64,000 nucleotides of DNA from Thalassovita sp. (GCF_963691685.1 NZ_OY829290.1:2728001-2792000); one strand, 5' to 3'. Shown: positions 1 to 8,744, counted from the stretch's first letter. Made by a program: numbers and translations. Notes: generated by a model not told the origin, from the letters alone.

Positions 1-1
1 C

Positions 2-2002
2 GAAAGCACCACGCTGGATGATCCCTTCCGGCGGTTGCGTGCAGACTCGGCCCAGCTGAAACGGGTGATCCAGGCGCGCAAACGCAGCGACAAGCGATTC
101 CGCCAGTTTTTGAATTCAGCCGTGGATGGTATCGGCGCGATTGCTGAAAATGGTCAGGTGACCATGGCCAACTCGGCGCTGTCAGAAATGCTGGGTGTCT
201 CCAGCCTGATTGGCAAACCGCTGCTGGATTACCTGGATCTGGGCACCGCCCAGCCCGGATTTGAAGCCCCGACGGACCCCGGCGCCTTTCTCAACGGGCT
301 GATCGGCATGCCGCATGAGGCCTATATCGAAAGCGTTCAGAAAGACCGCTACCCGGTGGAATTGACCGTCACCGCGATCGAAGAGCCGGGCATGAAGCAA
401 TATGTGGTCGTGCTGCGTGACATCACCACCCGGCGCGAGTTCAAAGAGGCAGTTGCCCGCTCGCAATACCTGGAAGCGGCGCGTGACATTGCCCGCGCCA
501 ATGAGCAGACCAAAACCCAGTTTCTGGCCACCGTCAGTCATGAGATGCGCACCCCGATGGGCGCCATTGTCACCGCGGCGGATCTGTTGCTGAACGACGG
601 CAAACTGGCCCCCGAACACCGGCAGCTGGTTGAGGTGATGCGCGGGTCCGCCGACACGGCACTGGAACAGATCAACGACACGCTGGAACATGTCCGCATG
701 GACCTGCGTCCGATCAAGGATCACCCGGTATCTGCCTTCAGCCCCAGTGAAGTGCTGAACAAACTGGTGGGCCAGACCCGTCTGGCGGCCGAAGCCAAAG
801 GGCTGACGCTGGAACTGAACGTTGATTGCAAAGCCTCCATCCGGGTGGCGGGCTATCATCACCTGTTCCACCGCGTGGTGCAGAACCTGTTGGGCAATGC
901 TGTGAAATACACCGACAGCGGCAAAATCACCCTGTCGGCGCAGGCCGAAATCCTGCGCAGCCCCGGTGCGGCCAATATGGTCGGCGTACAGCTGGAGGTC
1001 GCCGATACCGGCCGTGGCATCCCCCACGAACAGATCGAGCGGCTGTTTGCCCCGTTTGAAACCGGTGACAGCTCCTTCAACAGCCTGTCGCAAAGCGCGG
1101 GTCTGGGTCTGTCGATCGTGAAACGGGCGGTGGATGCGATGGGCGGATCTATCCGCGTCAGCTCCACCCCCGGCGAAGGCAGCAGTTTTCAGGTCACCCT
1201 GCGCTTTGGCCTGCCCGCCACACAGGATGTGGTCAGCGAAGACACCCCGATGGCGCCGATCAACACCAAGGGTTTCCGCTTCCTGGTGGTGGATGACAAC
1301 CCGCTGAACCGTCAGCTGATGTCGAAACTGCTGGAAAGCGAAGGCTGCACCGCCGCCACCGCAGAAAGCGGCGAAGCGGCGCTGCAGATGATTGGTGAGT
1401 TGGACGTGGACGCGGTGCTGATGGACATTGGCATGCCGGGCATTGACGGTCTGGAAACCACACGCCGTCTGCTGCAACGTCCTGAACATAAACAATTGCC
1501 GGTGTTTGGCCTGACGGGCTTCAGCGATCCCGAAGTGCGCGAGCGTGCCGAAATTGCCGGGATGAGCCACGTCTATGTGAAACCCCTGCGCCGCAGCAAG
1601 CTGCAGGAAGTGATCCACCGGATCGTCAATGGTGGCTCGACCCCTGAGGTTCAGCAGGTGAAACCCGCCCCGGTGGAGCTGTTGAAATCCGATGTGGCGC
1701 GTCAGATCGCGCGGATTTCCGGCGACAATTGGTCGGTGTTTGTGCACCAGCTGCACAAGGAATGCCTGGCGATGCTGGCACAGATGAAACAGTCACTGGA
1801 CAAGGGCGCCTTGCGCGATGTCCTGGACATTGCCCGCCGGGGCAGCACCACCGCAGCGACTGTAGGCGCCATTGCGCTGCACCAGAACTTCCTTGAGATC
1901 GAAGAACAGGCCAAGGCCGAAAGCCTGCAGGACCTCTCAGGCGCGTTTGAACGCTCGGAAGATATTCTGGAACAGACCCGGTTGGCACTCGCCTTGCTTT
2001 GA
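2..2002 (+). CDS. Hybrid sensor histidine kinase (PAS, HisKA, HATPase, receiver, degenerate Hpt), 5' end outside window
   Basis: The frame is open to the left edge, so the N-terminus lies outside the window; the TTG at 35 is unlikely to be the real start. Numbering from that TTG: a PAS domain (about 20-135), a HisKA helix with phosphoacceptor H169 in VSHEMRTP, HATPase boxes NLLGNAVKYT, ADTGRGIP and SAGLGLSIVK, a receiver with phosphoacceptor D464 in LMDIGMPG, and a C-terminal helical part (about 545-650) that resembles an Hpt domain. The Hpt-like part reads IARRGSTTAATVGA where a HxxKGS motif is expected, so its His is missing. No membrane segment is visible in the part present. Its stop codon overlaps a sigma-54 promoter for the FliL-like gene. 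The kinase may belong to flagellar or cell-cycle control, but its target is not shown by the sequence. Confidence 0.88.
   Translation, partial: ESTTLDDPFRRLRADSAQLKRVIQARKRSDKRFRQFLNSAVDGIGAIAENGQVTMANSALSEMLGVSSLIGKPLLDYLDLGTAQPGFEAPTDPGAFLNGLIGMPHEAYIESVQKDRYPVELTVTAIEEPGMKQYVVVLRDITTRREFKEAVARSQYLEAARDIARANEQTKTQFLATVSHEMRTPMGAIVTAADLLLNDGKLAPEHRQLVEVMRGSADTALEQINDTLEHVRMDLRPIKDHPVSAFSPSEVLNKLVGQTRLAAEAKGLTLELNVDCKASIRVAGYHHLFHRVVQNLLGNAVKYTDSGKITLSAQAEILRSPGAANMVGVQLEVADTGRGIPHEQIERLFAPFETGDSSFNSLSQSAGLGLSIVKRAVDAMGGSIRVSSTPGEGSSFQVTLRFGLPATQDVVSEDTPMAPINTKGFRFLVVDDNPLNRQLMSKLLESEGCTAATAESGEAALQMIGELDVDAVLMDIGMPGIDGLETTRRLLQRPEHKQLPVFGLTGFSDPEVRERAEIAGMSHVYVKPLRRSKLQEVIHRIVNGGSTPEVQQVKPAPVELLKSDVARQIARISGDNWSVFVHQLHKECLAMLAQMKQSLDKGALRDVLDIARRGSTTAATVGAIALHQNFLEIEEQAKAESLQDLSGAFERSEDILEQTRLALALL
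1982..1998 (+). promoter_or_regulatory. Sigma-54 promoter inside the 3' end of the kinase gene
   Basis: TTGGCACT-CGCC-TTGCT matches the -24/-12 consensus TTGGCACG-N4-TTGCW with exact spacing. It lies in the last seven codons of the upstream kinase gene, about 67 bases before the ATG of the FliL-like gene. Four more sites of the same kind occur in front of flagellar genes in this window, which raises confidence. Confidence 0.72.
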
Positions 2003-2064
2003 ACAGGGCAAGTGCAGGGCCATCGGCCCCTGCATGCCCCCTGTTTTAAGGCCAAGAGAGTGTC

Positions 2065-2577
2065 ATGAGCGACGAAGATTTCATCATCGAGAAGCCGCAG
2101 AAAGCCCCCATCATGCCCGCCGTTGTGGCGATGGTGCTGTTCAGCGGCGCCTATGGCATTGGGCATCTGGCCCTCACCGCGCCGGAACCGCTGATGATTG
2201 CGGGCACTGAGGCTGAGATGGCCGCAGAAGAGGTGGACACCGGCCCGGTGCCACGTCGCTATGTCTCCTTCCCGATCAGCATCACAGTAAACGTGCCGCG
2301 CTGGGGCACGATGCTGATTGATATGGGCATGGCCGTGCATGAGGAACTGCCAGACAACGTGACCGAAGCCTTCCTGACCGACAGCGCTCCGCTGACCGCG
2401 CCGCTGTCCGAGGCGATGTTGGCCGCGGTTGAAGACCCCGAAGCCAAGGATCTGGAGGCGCTGCAACGCATCATGCCGCCCCTGCTGCGCGATGCCATGA
2501 ACGGGGTCATCAGCACCGAGGAACTGCCGGATCCGGTGATTGAGGTCTATATCCTGAAGCTGATCACCACCGGCTAA
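2065..2577 (+). CDS. FliL-like flagellar protein (second FliL-type paralogue)
   Basis: 170 aa with one N-terminal membrane segment (about 17-36) and an extracytoplasmic domain. YVSFP followed by an ITVNVP strand, then LLRDAMNGVIS and a final VYILKLITTG, follow the pattern of FliL (strand, long central part, helix, end strand), the stator-associated basal body protein. The match is weaker than for the FliL encoded inside the fliK-fliN block. It has its own sigma-54 promoter in the end of the kinase gene and an AAGAGAG ribosome binding site. A flagellar role is inferred from the fold pattern and promoter; it could also be an unrelated single-pass protein. Confidence 0.6.
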   Translation: MSDEDFIIEKPQKAPIMPAVVAMVLFSGAYGIGHLALTAPEPLMIAGTEAEMAAEEVDTGPVPRRYVSFPISITVNVPRWGTMLIDMGMAVHEELPDNVTEAFLTDSAPLTAPLSEAMLAAVEDPEAKDLEALQRIMPPLLRDAMNGVISTEELPDPVIEVYILKLITTG

Positions 2578-2618
2578 CCCCCGCCCAATCAGCCCGCCCG
2601 ATCAGGCTGCCCGCGCGT

Positions 2619-2635
2619 TTGGCACGGTTTATGCA
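2619..2635 (+). promoter_or_regulatory. Sigma-54 promoter of the 60-aa gene
   Basis: TTGGCACG-GTTT-ATGCA matches the sigma-54 consensus with exact -24/-12 spacing. The predicted start of transcription is near 2646, just before an AGAGGAG ribosome binding site and the ATG at 2668. Confidence 0.75.
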
Positions 2636-2667
2636 GCAAACACAGGCAGGACAAAGAGGAGCACATC

Positions 2668-2850
2668 ATGATTGATCAGCAAGAGGCGCGCAGCCGCCAC
2701 GCAAGCGACAGTGAAATCCGCAAGATGGCCGTCGAAATCGTCATGTTTGATGAGGAGGACCGCCCGGGCCGTCAGGCCAAGGTGAACCTGGTGGATTATC
2801 TGCGCCCGATGACCAAACCGGTCTTTCGCCGTCTCAGCCAGCGCGGCTGA
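2668..2850 (+). CDS. Small soluble protein, 60 aa, sigma-54 regulated
   Basis: A 60-aa charged protein without membrane segment or recognisable domain. Support for a real gene is the context: a near-perfect sigma-54 promoter about 35 bases upstream, an AGAGGAG ribosome binding site 7-8 bases before the ATG, and a strong terminator 43 bases after the stop. The same promoter type drives the flagellar operons, so a role in flagellar assembly or its regulation is a fair guess. I do not recognise the family. Confidence 0.6.
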   Translation: MIDQQEARSRHASDSEIRKMAVEIVMFDEEDRPGRQAKVNLVDYLRPMTKPVFRRLSQRG

Positions 2851-2892
2851 AACTAGGGCCCTAACCCAAGGGCACTATGCCCCAACAAAAAT

Positions 2893-2924
2893 CGGCGCTG
2901 CGATCCAATCGCGCGCCGTTTTTT
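2893..2924. terminator. Bidirectional intrinsic terminator
   Basis: CGGCGCTGCGAT pairs with ATCGC-GCGCCG (one bulge) around a CCA loop, followed by six T. An A-rich stretch on the left side (ACAAAAAT) gives a U-rich tail on the other strand as well. It separates the plus-strand 60-aa gene from the minus-strand gene ending at 2943. Confidence 0.8.
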
Positions 2925-2942
2925 CGTTTCTGTGACAGTCTG

Positions 2943-3185
2943 TTACTGCTGCTTTTCTGCCTCCACCCGCGCCAGCGCCTGTTCGGCGCGATAGGCTTTC
3001 AGCCGGTGGTAAAAGGCAAAGGATCCACCCAGCATGATCAGGATCCCGATGGTCAGTGCGGAGGGGATCATGCCCGCCACTTTCTGGGCCTGCTCGGGGC
3101 GCAGACCAATCATCAGGATCGCCAGAAAGGCACAGCCCAGATAGATGCGGATCCATTGGCATTTGCGGCAGGTCGTGGCGAACAT
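2943..3185 (-). CDS. Small two-pass membrane protein, 80 aa
   Basis: Two hydrophobic segments (about 13-28 and 42-59) with a positively charged C-terminal tail; CRKC near the N-terminus could bind a metal or form a disulfide. The start is the ATG that overlaps the stop of the preceding FliT-like gene (TGATG), with GGGAG six bases upstream; a GTG one codon earlier is possible. It is the last gene of the fliS-fliT-like block. Function not recognised. Confidence 0.6.
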   Translation of the reverse strand: MFATTCRKCQWIRIYLGCAFLAILMIGLRPEQAQKVAGMIPSALTIGILIMLGGSFAFYHRLKAYRAEQALARVEAEKQQ

Positions 3186-3520
3186 CACAGTCTCCCGGTG
3201 TTGCGCGAATAGGCCAGACGCACTTTGCGATCTGTCTGCTGGCGCGTTTTCAACTTGCGACGGTCGACATCGATCTGGTCCGCAGTGGTGCTGAGCTGAC
3301 GCACCGCATCACGCAGCGCCTCCAGCATCCGGGTGTCACCGGGTTCTGAGGCCGGCAAAGCCCCCACCATCACCATGGCCAGATTGCGCAGCTGATGATC
3401 CAGCCCCTGAAAGGCAGCAACATCGCCGTCCCTTGCCGCCTGCTGGCATTTTTCCAGCAGGTCCTCAAAGTCCTTCAGATGCTGTGCGGGCGTTGCCATG
3501 CTGATCTGCTCTGAAATCAT
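3185..3520 (-). CDS. FliT-like small helical protein
   Basis: 111 aa, all helical, with a C-terminal KLKTRQQTDRKVRLAYSRN that resembles the basic end of FliT chaperones, and position directly after fliS (ATGA overlap), which is the usual place of fliT. FliT holds the filament cap protein FliD before export. Sequence similarity in this family is low, so the call rests mainly on size, helical pattern and neighbour. Confidence 0.5.
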   Translation of the reverse strand: MISEQISMATPAQHLKDFEDLLEKCQQAARDGDVAAFQGLDHQLRNLAMVMVGALPASEPGDTRMLEALRDAVRQLSTTADQIDVDRRKLKTRQQTDRKVRLAYSRNTGRL

Positions 3521-3912
3521 CCAACCTGTCTCACTTGCGGGCCGATCTCTGTCCAGGCATCCAGAATGCCCGAGATCGCATCCGCAGAGGCTGCAAGTTC
3601 CGCGCCTTCTTCCTTGCGGAAGGCGGCCAAAATGTTCTGGCGGCAGAATTCATAGAGCTCGAACAGTGAAATGGCGATGTCTTCGCCCTTTTCAAAGTCC
3701 AGGCTGGACTGCAGCAGATAGATCGCGCGCAACGCTTTGTTGACGTGTTCCGGCGGGTATTCGTTGCCGGCCTCATTCGCCACTTTCATCACGTTGAGGG
3801 ACTTTTCCAATTCGCTCAGGATCACGCGAATGATCTGATGCGGATCGTCAGGGACACTCACCCCAGAGTTGCCGGTTTGACGGTATGTGGAGCGGGCAGA
3901 AGCAAAGGTCAT
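3517..3912 (-). CDS. fliS: Flagellin export chaperone FliS
   Basis: 131 aa. The central part carries the FliS hallmarks: HQIIRVILSELEKSLNVMK in helix 1, then LLQSSLDFEKGEDIAISLFELYEFCR, which contains the conserved SLDFEKG. FliS caps the C-terminus of cytoplasmic flagellin before export. First gene of a three-gene block. On the minus strand upstream a TAAAG...GCCG pair (3961-3985) resembles a FliA promoter but with a 12-base instead of an 11-base spacer; this is weak. Confidence 0.9.
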   Translation of the reverse strand: MTFASARSTYRQTGNSGVSVPDDPHQIIRVILSELEKSLNVMKVANEAGNEYPPEHVNKALRAIYLLQSSLDFEKGEDIAISLFELYEFCRQNILAAFRKEEGAELAASADAISGILDAWTEIGPQVRQVG

Positions 3913-3981
3913 CTGACGTCTTTCCCTTCGGTTGCGTTGTTGCCTTGTTATTTAAAGAAACGGCAAAACCAACGCAGAGCT

Positions 3982-4287
3982 TTAGTTCTTTTTCAGGTAA
4001 TCCGGTTCGGATTTTGCCCAAGAGGGCGCGTAATAGACCACATGGCCTTTACGGATCGTTTCCACCTGCCGTGGTTTTTCGCCAACGGTCTGATAGTGGG
4101 TCATTTTCTCGGACAGTTCCTGACGCTTTGCCATAGCTTCGCTGGCAGAGAGCCGCCGCGATGCAGGTCGGGTGATCGATTGCGTGGCCTTTTGTGCGGC
4201 CCATTCGCCCTGCTTGACAGCCTGACGGGTCAGGGCCTTGCCGACAATGCCGGCAAAGCCCAGATGTTGTTGCAAAAACTTGCGCAT
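3982..4287 (-). CDS. Small basic protein after cheA, 101 aa
   Basis: The chosen ATG at 4287 follows a clear AAGGAG seven bases upstream; a longer frame would run into cheA. The protein is basic, without membrane segments, and ends KSEPDYLKKN. It lies 13 bases after the long cheA gene and is probably the last gene of the chemotaxis operon. I do not recognise the family. Confidence 0.6.
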   Translation of the reverse strand: MRKFLQQHLGFAGIVGKALTRQAVKQGEWAAQKATQSITRPASRRLSASEAMAKRQELSEKMTHYQTVGEKPRQVETIRKGHVVYYAPSWAKSEPDYLKKN

Positions 4288-4300
4288 GTTGGTGGTCTCC

Positions 4301-7300
4301 TTAGGCAGCGTCTGCCAAGCGATCCACTGCAACGACCATGCCGACTTCGCCACCAGATAGCAAAGCAAGCCCCATCATGTTGCGAATTCCGACCAGTGGA
4401 CCCTGCAAGGGACGCAGAAGCACCAGTTGCTGGCCCAGCATTTCATCCACCGGGATGGCAATGCGGTTCTGATCGTTGCGCAGCACCACGTAGAGGCTCT
4501 GGGTTTTGGTGCCTTTGGCTTTTTCCGCCATGGCCTTCTCCCCTACCCCTTTGCCGCCCTGAATGACGTTCAACTGACGGATCGGGGCCAGTTCACCGGT
4601 GTCGGTGCGCAGCATCGCGGCGTTGTTCTGCGCCGGGATCGGCAGCAGCGCATCCGAGCTGCCCAATTGGATCCGCTCGATCGAGCTGACAGGCACCACA
4701 TAGCGCACATCGCCAACCCGCACGACCATACCATCCAACAGCGCCATATGGACCGGCAGCATCAGATGGAAGGAATGACCACCCTGCGGCACCGGCGCGA
4801 CGCGGAATTCACCACCCTGGCGCACCGCTTCGCTTTCCAATTCGGACATCAGTTCGCTGTCCAGATCGGCACTGCCATCATCGGTGAGCACAACCGAAAC
4901 GCTGTTGTCTGCACGGCTGAGGCCGAGGTGGAATTTCTTCGGCGCCCCCTCTTTGACCAGACGCGAGCGGATCACCCGTTTCAGGAACTTCGACAAGCTG
5001 TCCATCATTGCCTGATCCAGCACCACGTTTTCACCGGAATGGCTCATCCGAGCCTCACGGCCAACGGTACGCGAGCGTGCTTCGACAAAGGCGGCCAGCG
5101 TGCGCAGCAGGATCGATGCCTTGCGTTCGCGCAGCTTGGCGGTTTCTTCCTGCAGACGGTTCATCTGGGTGTTCAGCTGGGTTTCCGCCTCAGCCGCGCG
5201 GGCGACCTTATGGGCGTATTCCTCAATCAAACCGCGGATGGCGCTTTGCGTGGCTTGATCCAAACCGCTGTCTTCCTGCTGCGCCTTCCGGCGCATCACA
5301 TGATCCACGGCCTGAACGATGTCGGCTGACATCAACTCTTCCAGAATGTGGTGGACCATGGCCTGACCGGCCGAAATCTCACCGATGGCTTCCATCAGCG
5401 ACAGGCTGATCGCAGGGGCGGCGCTGCCATCGGTGGGCTTTTCACCCGCCTCTTCGCCGTCTTCATCGTCTTCGTCAAAGCCGCTGTAATCCGGCTCCAG
5501 CACCTCTTTGACGTAGAGGTTTTTGGCGGCTGGATCCATGTTGGTCATGGCCGCAACCACACCGTCCTGTTCCAGATCCGAGGACAGCAGGAAGTCAAAC
5601 AACGTCTTGTCGTCCTGGAAGACGGTCACGTTAGTGATCATCTGCGCGTTGCCGGCGCCGATCCATTCCAGATACTTCTCGGCCAGCACCTCATCTTCGT
5701 TGAGGTCAGCACGGATGACGTAGAATTTCTTCTTTTCTTCCAGCGCGGAATGCGCGGTTTTCACGCTTTCCGGGCTGAGGACACGATGGAACTCTTCCGG
5801 CAGACCCAGCTTGCGCTCAATGGTGCGGGCCGACACGACGCCGCCCTGCTGGAAGGTGATGTTGGTGGCCTCTTCGAAAAGCTCCTCCACCCGGTCCATA
5901 TCCGGCTCATCACCCTGATCCAGTGCATCAAACACCAGTTCGATGGTATCCAGGAAGCCCCGCGCCATATGCAGCATCAGCGCATCGGCGACATTGGTGC
6001 TCTGACGGACACGGCCGAACAGGTCGACCAGTGCCATCGTCAGGTTGGCAGCGGTTTCCATCCGGTAGTGGTTACAGGCGTGATAGACCAACCGCATCAG
6101 GTGGTTGAAGCCCGCGAACCAATCCATGCCCTCTTCGTTCAGGGCGCTGCGGTCAATTTTGTCGCGCAGACCATTGAGCGTGTCAAAGATCTGATCGGTT
6201 GCCCAGAGACGCACGAGGTTAGACGGGCGCACCACCAGATCACCTGAGATGCGGTTTTCCACCGGCATGATCTGCTCATAGCCGATCAGCTCTTCGTAGA
6301 AGGTCAGCTGTTCGATCCGCGCCGCTTTCACCGCGTCGGCTTTGGCCAGACGATTGATCGAGTCAATCGCGCGCACCAGACCGTGGGGTTCGATCAGTTC
6401 GATCACGGTTTCAGCCAGTTTGGCCAGCTCTTTGCGCGCCTCTTCGGGATCTTCTTCGAGGAAGATCACCGCCTCAGCAATCGCCGCGTAATAGGGCTCT
6501 AGCTGGCGGAACAGGTTGTCCGCTTCGCTGCTTTCGGCCGAGGGGCTGGCGCCACCGGTTTCAACTAGGCCTTCGCCCTCCGAGACGATGAACTTAATGC
6601 CAGTGTCCAGCGCGGCCTCATTGCCGAAACCTTCAACCTCACCCATGAATTTCTCAAGCAGCGCGATCCAGCGGTCAAAGCCCATCTGGTTGGCCGCATG
6701 CAGCAAGCCGTCAGTTTGCTTTTTCACATTGGACTTACGTGCGCCAATGTCTTCGCCTGAGGCCAGATCATCCTTCAGCTTGCCCAGATACTCTTCGCAC
6801 ATCTCGGCAAAGATGGCGCGGTAGGTTGGGTCATCGGACAGTTTCTTGGCTTCACCGCTGGTGCAGGCCTCTTCGGCCGCCAATGCGGTTTCAGCCTGCT
6901 GATCGGTGGCAGATTTGTCTGCCTGCGCGGCTGCAGGGGCTGGGGCCGCTGCTGGGGCCGGTGCAGGAGCGGGAGCCGGGGCTGGCGCGGGCGCCGGGGC
7001 CGCCTCAGCAACGGGGGCCGGAGCAGGCGCAGCTGCGGGTGCTGCTGCGGGGGCCGGTGCGGGTTTAGCGGCGGGGGCAGCGGAGACTTCACCGCCGGCA
7101 TGCAGGGTTTCCAGATTGGCAATCAGCGTGGTCAGGGCGCCATCCACAGCGCCATCTGCCAGACCCGGACCTGCCGCGTCAAATCCTTCAAGCACGCCAA
7201 TCCAGCCGTCAAATTCCATCTGACGGGCGGCGTGCAGCAGACCACCTACATGGGCCACAGCCTCATCCCGGCGATCGGCCGGGGCATTGGCTGCACTGCC

Positions 7301-8644
7301 CTTCAGGCGGTTGATCAGGTCTTCGGCCATTTCCGCAAAGATGGCGCGGTAGGTCGGATCATCTGACAGTTTGGCGTTTGGATCCGCCTCAACATGGCCG
7401 TCTGCAGCCGGCGCCGCCTCAGCAGGCGCGGCAGCCGCGGGGGCGGCCTCATGATGGGGGGTGGCGCTGGGGGCATCGCCGTTTTTCAATGCCTCAACAT
7501 CGCGCAGAAGCGCATCGATCGCTTCGACCAGACCGCCCTCATCCGGGATCGAGGGGCAATCAAAGGCAAAGTCTTCCAGCAGGGACACCCAGCTGTTGAA
7601 GCCCATCTGACCTGCAGCATGCAGCAGACCGTCGACCTGACGTTCGGTCTGAATGCGACGATCCTCAAAGGTGTCATCAGACGTTTTGATCGCGTTCAGA
7701 CGGGTGACCAGATCATCGGTCATCTCTTCCCAGATCTTCATGTAGGTCGGATCTTGCGAGAAGGAGTCAATCGGGGTTTCGTCGATTTCAACGGTGCTTT
7801 CGACCACCGGTGCCTCACCATGCTGCACCGGACGTTCCGCCGCGGATTCTTCCATCTCCGCGTTTTTGGCTGCGTTTTTCGCCGCCAGTTCCTCGTCTGA
7901 GAGATCCTCATCAAAGGTGAAGGCATCGTCGTCATTGTTATGGGTGCTGTCACCCATCTCAGCAAAGAGCGCATCCATGCCGGCCATAGCCGCCGGGGCA
8001 GCCGGGGCTGCGGGCGCCTCAGGTGCCGCCGCCGGAGCCGGTTCTGCCACAGGTTCTGGGGCAGTCTCAGCAACCGGTTCCGGCGCGACTTCTGGGGTAG
8101 GCTCTGGTGCGGGGGCTGGCGCAGGCTCGGGCGCCGCTTCCACTACGGGTTCAGGGGTGGGTTCGGGGGCAGGCTCCGGGGCCGGCTCTGGCTCAGGGGC
8201 AGGCGCAGGTTCAGGCGCCGCCTCAGCGGCGGGCGGTGCCTTTGGGTCCACCTTGGCGATCATCGCCTTCAGCTGGTCCATCAGATCCTCAGAGGGGCCC
8301 GGATCCACGTCAGCGCGTTTATCGGCCACCTCTTCCAGCATGGTGCGCAACGTGTCACCGGCCAGGAACATCAGGTCCAGAATATCATCGTCAAACGGCA
8401 CGCCGTCATCGCGCACAAGACCGATCAGATCTTCTGCGTAATGCGCGCGGCTTTCAACCACACCCAACCCCAGAACACGGGAGTTGCCCTTGAACGTGTG
8501 AACAGCACGGAACAGGGCCGAGATATGCGGGGTCTGGTCCTCAGCACCGTCCTGCAAAGCATCCAGTGCGGCTTCCATCGCATCCAGGGCCTGCTGACCG
8601 TCATCGGCGAACAATTCCCAGATTTCGTCCATTTCGCTCGACAT
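4301..8644 (-). CDS. cheA: CheA phosphotransfer half (CheA3-like): Hpt, three repeat modules, degenerate P4, CheW-like P5
   Basis: 1447 aa, about twice a usual CheA. Order: Hpt (P1) at 1-110 with H49 in AVHTFKGNSRVLG; Pro/Ala/Glu linker 136-220; three homologous modules at about 297-388, 427-516 and 603-695, each beginning DPTY and holding a His in GLLHAA.QM (H342, H471, H649), the last two separated by a second Ala/Pro linker (521-575); a long helical region; a remnant of the kinase domain (about 1205-1295) with DDG and QGGHSFHLMLP but no N box or ATP lid; and a CheW-like P5 (1296-1447). It should therefore dock in the array and accept phosphate but not hydrolyse ATP. In R. sphaeroides CheA3 the P1 is phosphorylated by CheA4 and the central region has CheY6-P phosphatase activity; the same division is inferred here because the partner kinase lies five genes upstream. 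Confidence 0.92.
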   Translation of the reverse strand: MSSEMDEIWELFADDGQQALDAMEAALDALQDGAEDQTPHISALFRAVHTFKGNSRVLGLGVVESRAHYAEDLIGLVRDDGVPFDDDILDLMFLAGDTLRTMLEEVADKRADVDPGPSEDLMDQLKAMIAKVDPKAPPAAEAAPEPAPAPEPEPAPEPAPEPTPEPVVEAAPEPAPAPAPEPTPEVAPEPVAETAPEPVAEPAPAAAPEAPAAPAAPAAMAGMDALFAEMGDSTHNNDDDAFTFDEDLSDEELAAKNAAKNAEMEESAAERPVQHGEAPVVESTVEIDETPIDSFSQDPTYMKIWEEMTDDLVTRLNAIKTSDDTFEDRRIQTERQVDGLLHAAGQMGFNSWVSLLEDFAFDCPSIPDEGGLVEAIDALLRDVEALKNGDAPSATPHHEAAPAAAAPAEAAPAADGHVEADPNAKLSDDPTYRAIFAEMAEDLINRLKGSAANAPADRRDEAVAHVGGLLHAARQMEFDGWIGVLEGFDAAGPGLADGAVDGALTTLIANLETLHAGGEVSAAPAAKPAPAPAAAPAAAPAPAPVAEAAPAPAPAPAPAPAPAPAAAPAPAAAQADKSATDQQAETALAAEEACTSGEAKKLSDDPTYRAIFAEMCEEYLGKLKDDLASGEDIGARKSNVKKQTDGLLHAANQMGFDRWIALLEKFMGEVEGFGNEAALDTGIKFIVSEGEGLVETGGASPSAESSEADNLFRQLEPYYAAIAEAVIFLEEDPEEARKELAKLAETVIELIEPHGLVRAIDSINRLAKADAVKAARIEQLTFYEELIGYEQIMPVENRISGDLVVRPSNLVRLWATDQIFDTLNGLRDKIDRSALNEEGMDWFAGFNHLMRLVYHACNHYRMETAANLTMALVDLFGRVRQSTNVADALMLHMARGFLDTIELVFDALDQGDEPDMDRVEELFEEATNITFQQGGVVSARTIERKLGLPEEFHRVLSPESVKTAHSALEEKKKFYVIRADLNEDEVLAEKYLEWIGAGNAQMITNVTVFQDDKTLFDFLLSSDLEQDGVVAAMTNMDPAAKNLYVKEVLEPDYSGFDEDDEDGEEAGEKPTDGSAAPAISLSLMEAIGEISAGQAMVHHILEELMSADIVQAVDHVMRRKAQQEDSGLDQATQSAIRGLIEEYAHKVARAAEAETQLNTQMNRLQEETAKLRERKASILLRTLAAFVEARSRTVGREARMSHSGENVVLDQAMMDSLSKFLKRVIRSRLVKEGAPKKFHLGLSRADNSVSVVLTDDGSADLDSELMSELESEAVRQGGEFRVAPVPQGGHSFHLMLPVHMALLDGMVVRVGDVRYVVPVSSIERIQLGSSDALLPIPAQNNAAMLRTDTGELAPIRQLNVIQGGKGVGEKAMAEKAKGTKTQSLYVVLRNDQNRIAIPVDEMLGQQLVLLRPLQGPLVGIRNMMGLALLSGGEVGMVVAVDRLADAA

Positions 8645-8676
8645 AACTCACCCGTTCTTACTCAATACAACACGTT

Positions 8677-8715
8677 GCGTCAGCGACGCGGTTGATGCCC
8701 GCACACATGGGCATC
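8677..8715 (-). other. Two hairpins between cheY and the long cheA
   Basis: GATGCCC...GGGCATC (8694-8715, 7 bp, 8-base loop) and GCGTC-AGC-GACGC (8677-8689) stand between the cheY stop and the cheA start. Neither has a T-run. They may set the ratio of the two products by processing or partial termination. Confidence 0.45.
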
Positions 8716-8744
8716 AAAGGGGTCCCGTGAAGGGGGTCTGAGGC

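Noticed and set aside
182..1756. 524-codon frame antisense to the hybrid kinase
   Set aside because: His/Gln-rich antisense frame without domain; the kinase motifs on the plus strand are unambiguous.
6906..7223. Ala/Gly repeat frame on the plus strand
   Set aside because: It is the reverse of the Ala/Pro linker in the long CheA, not a gene or a CRISPR-like array; the repeats are codon-level low complexity.
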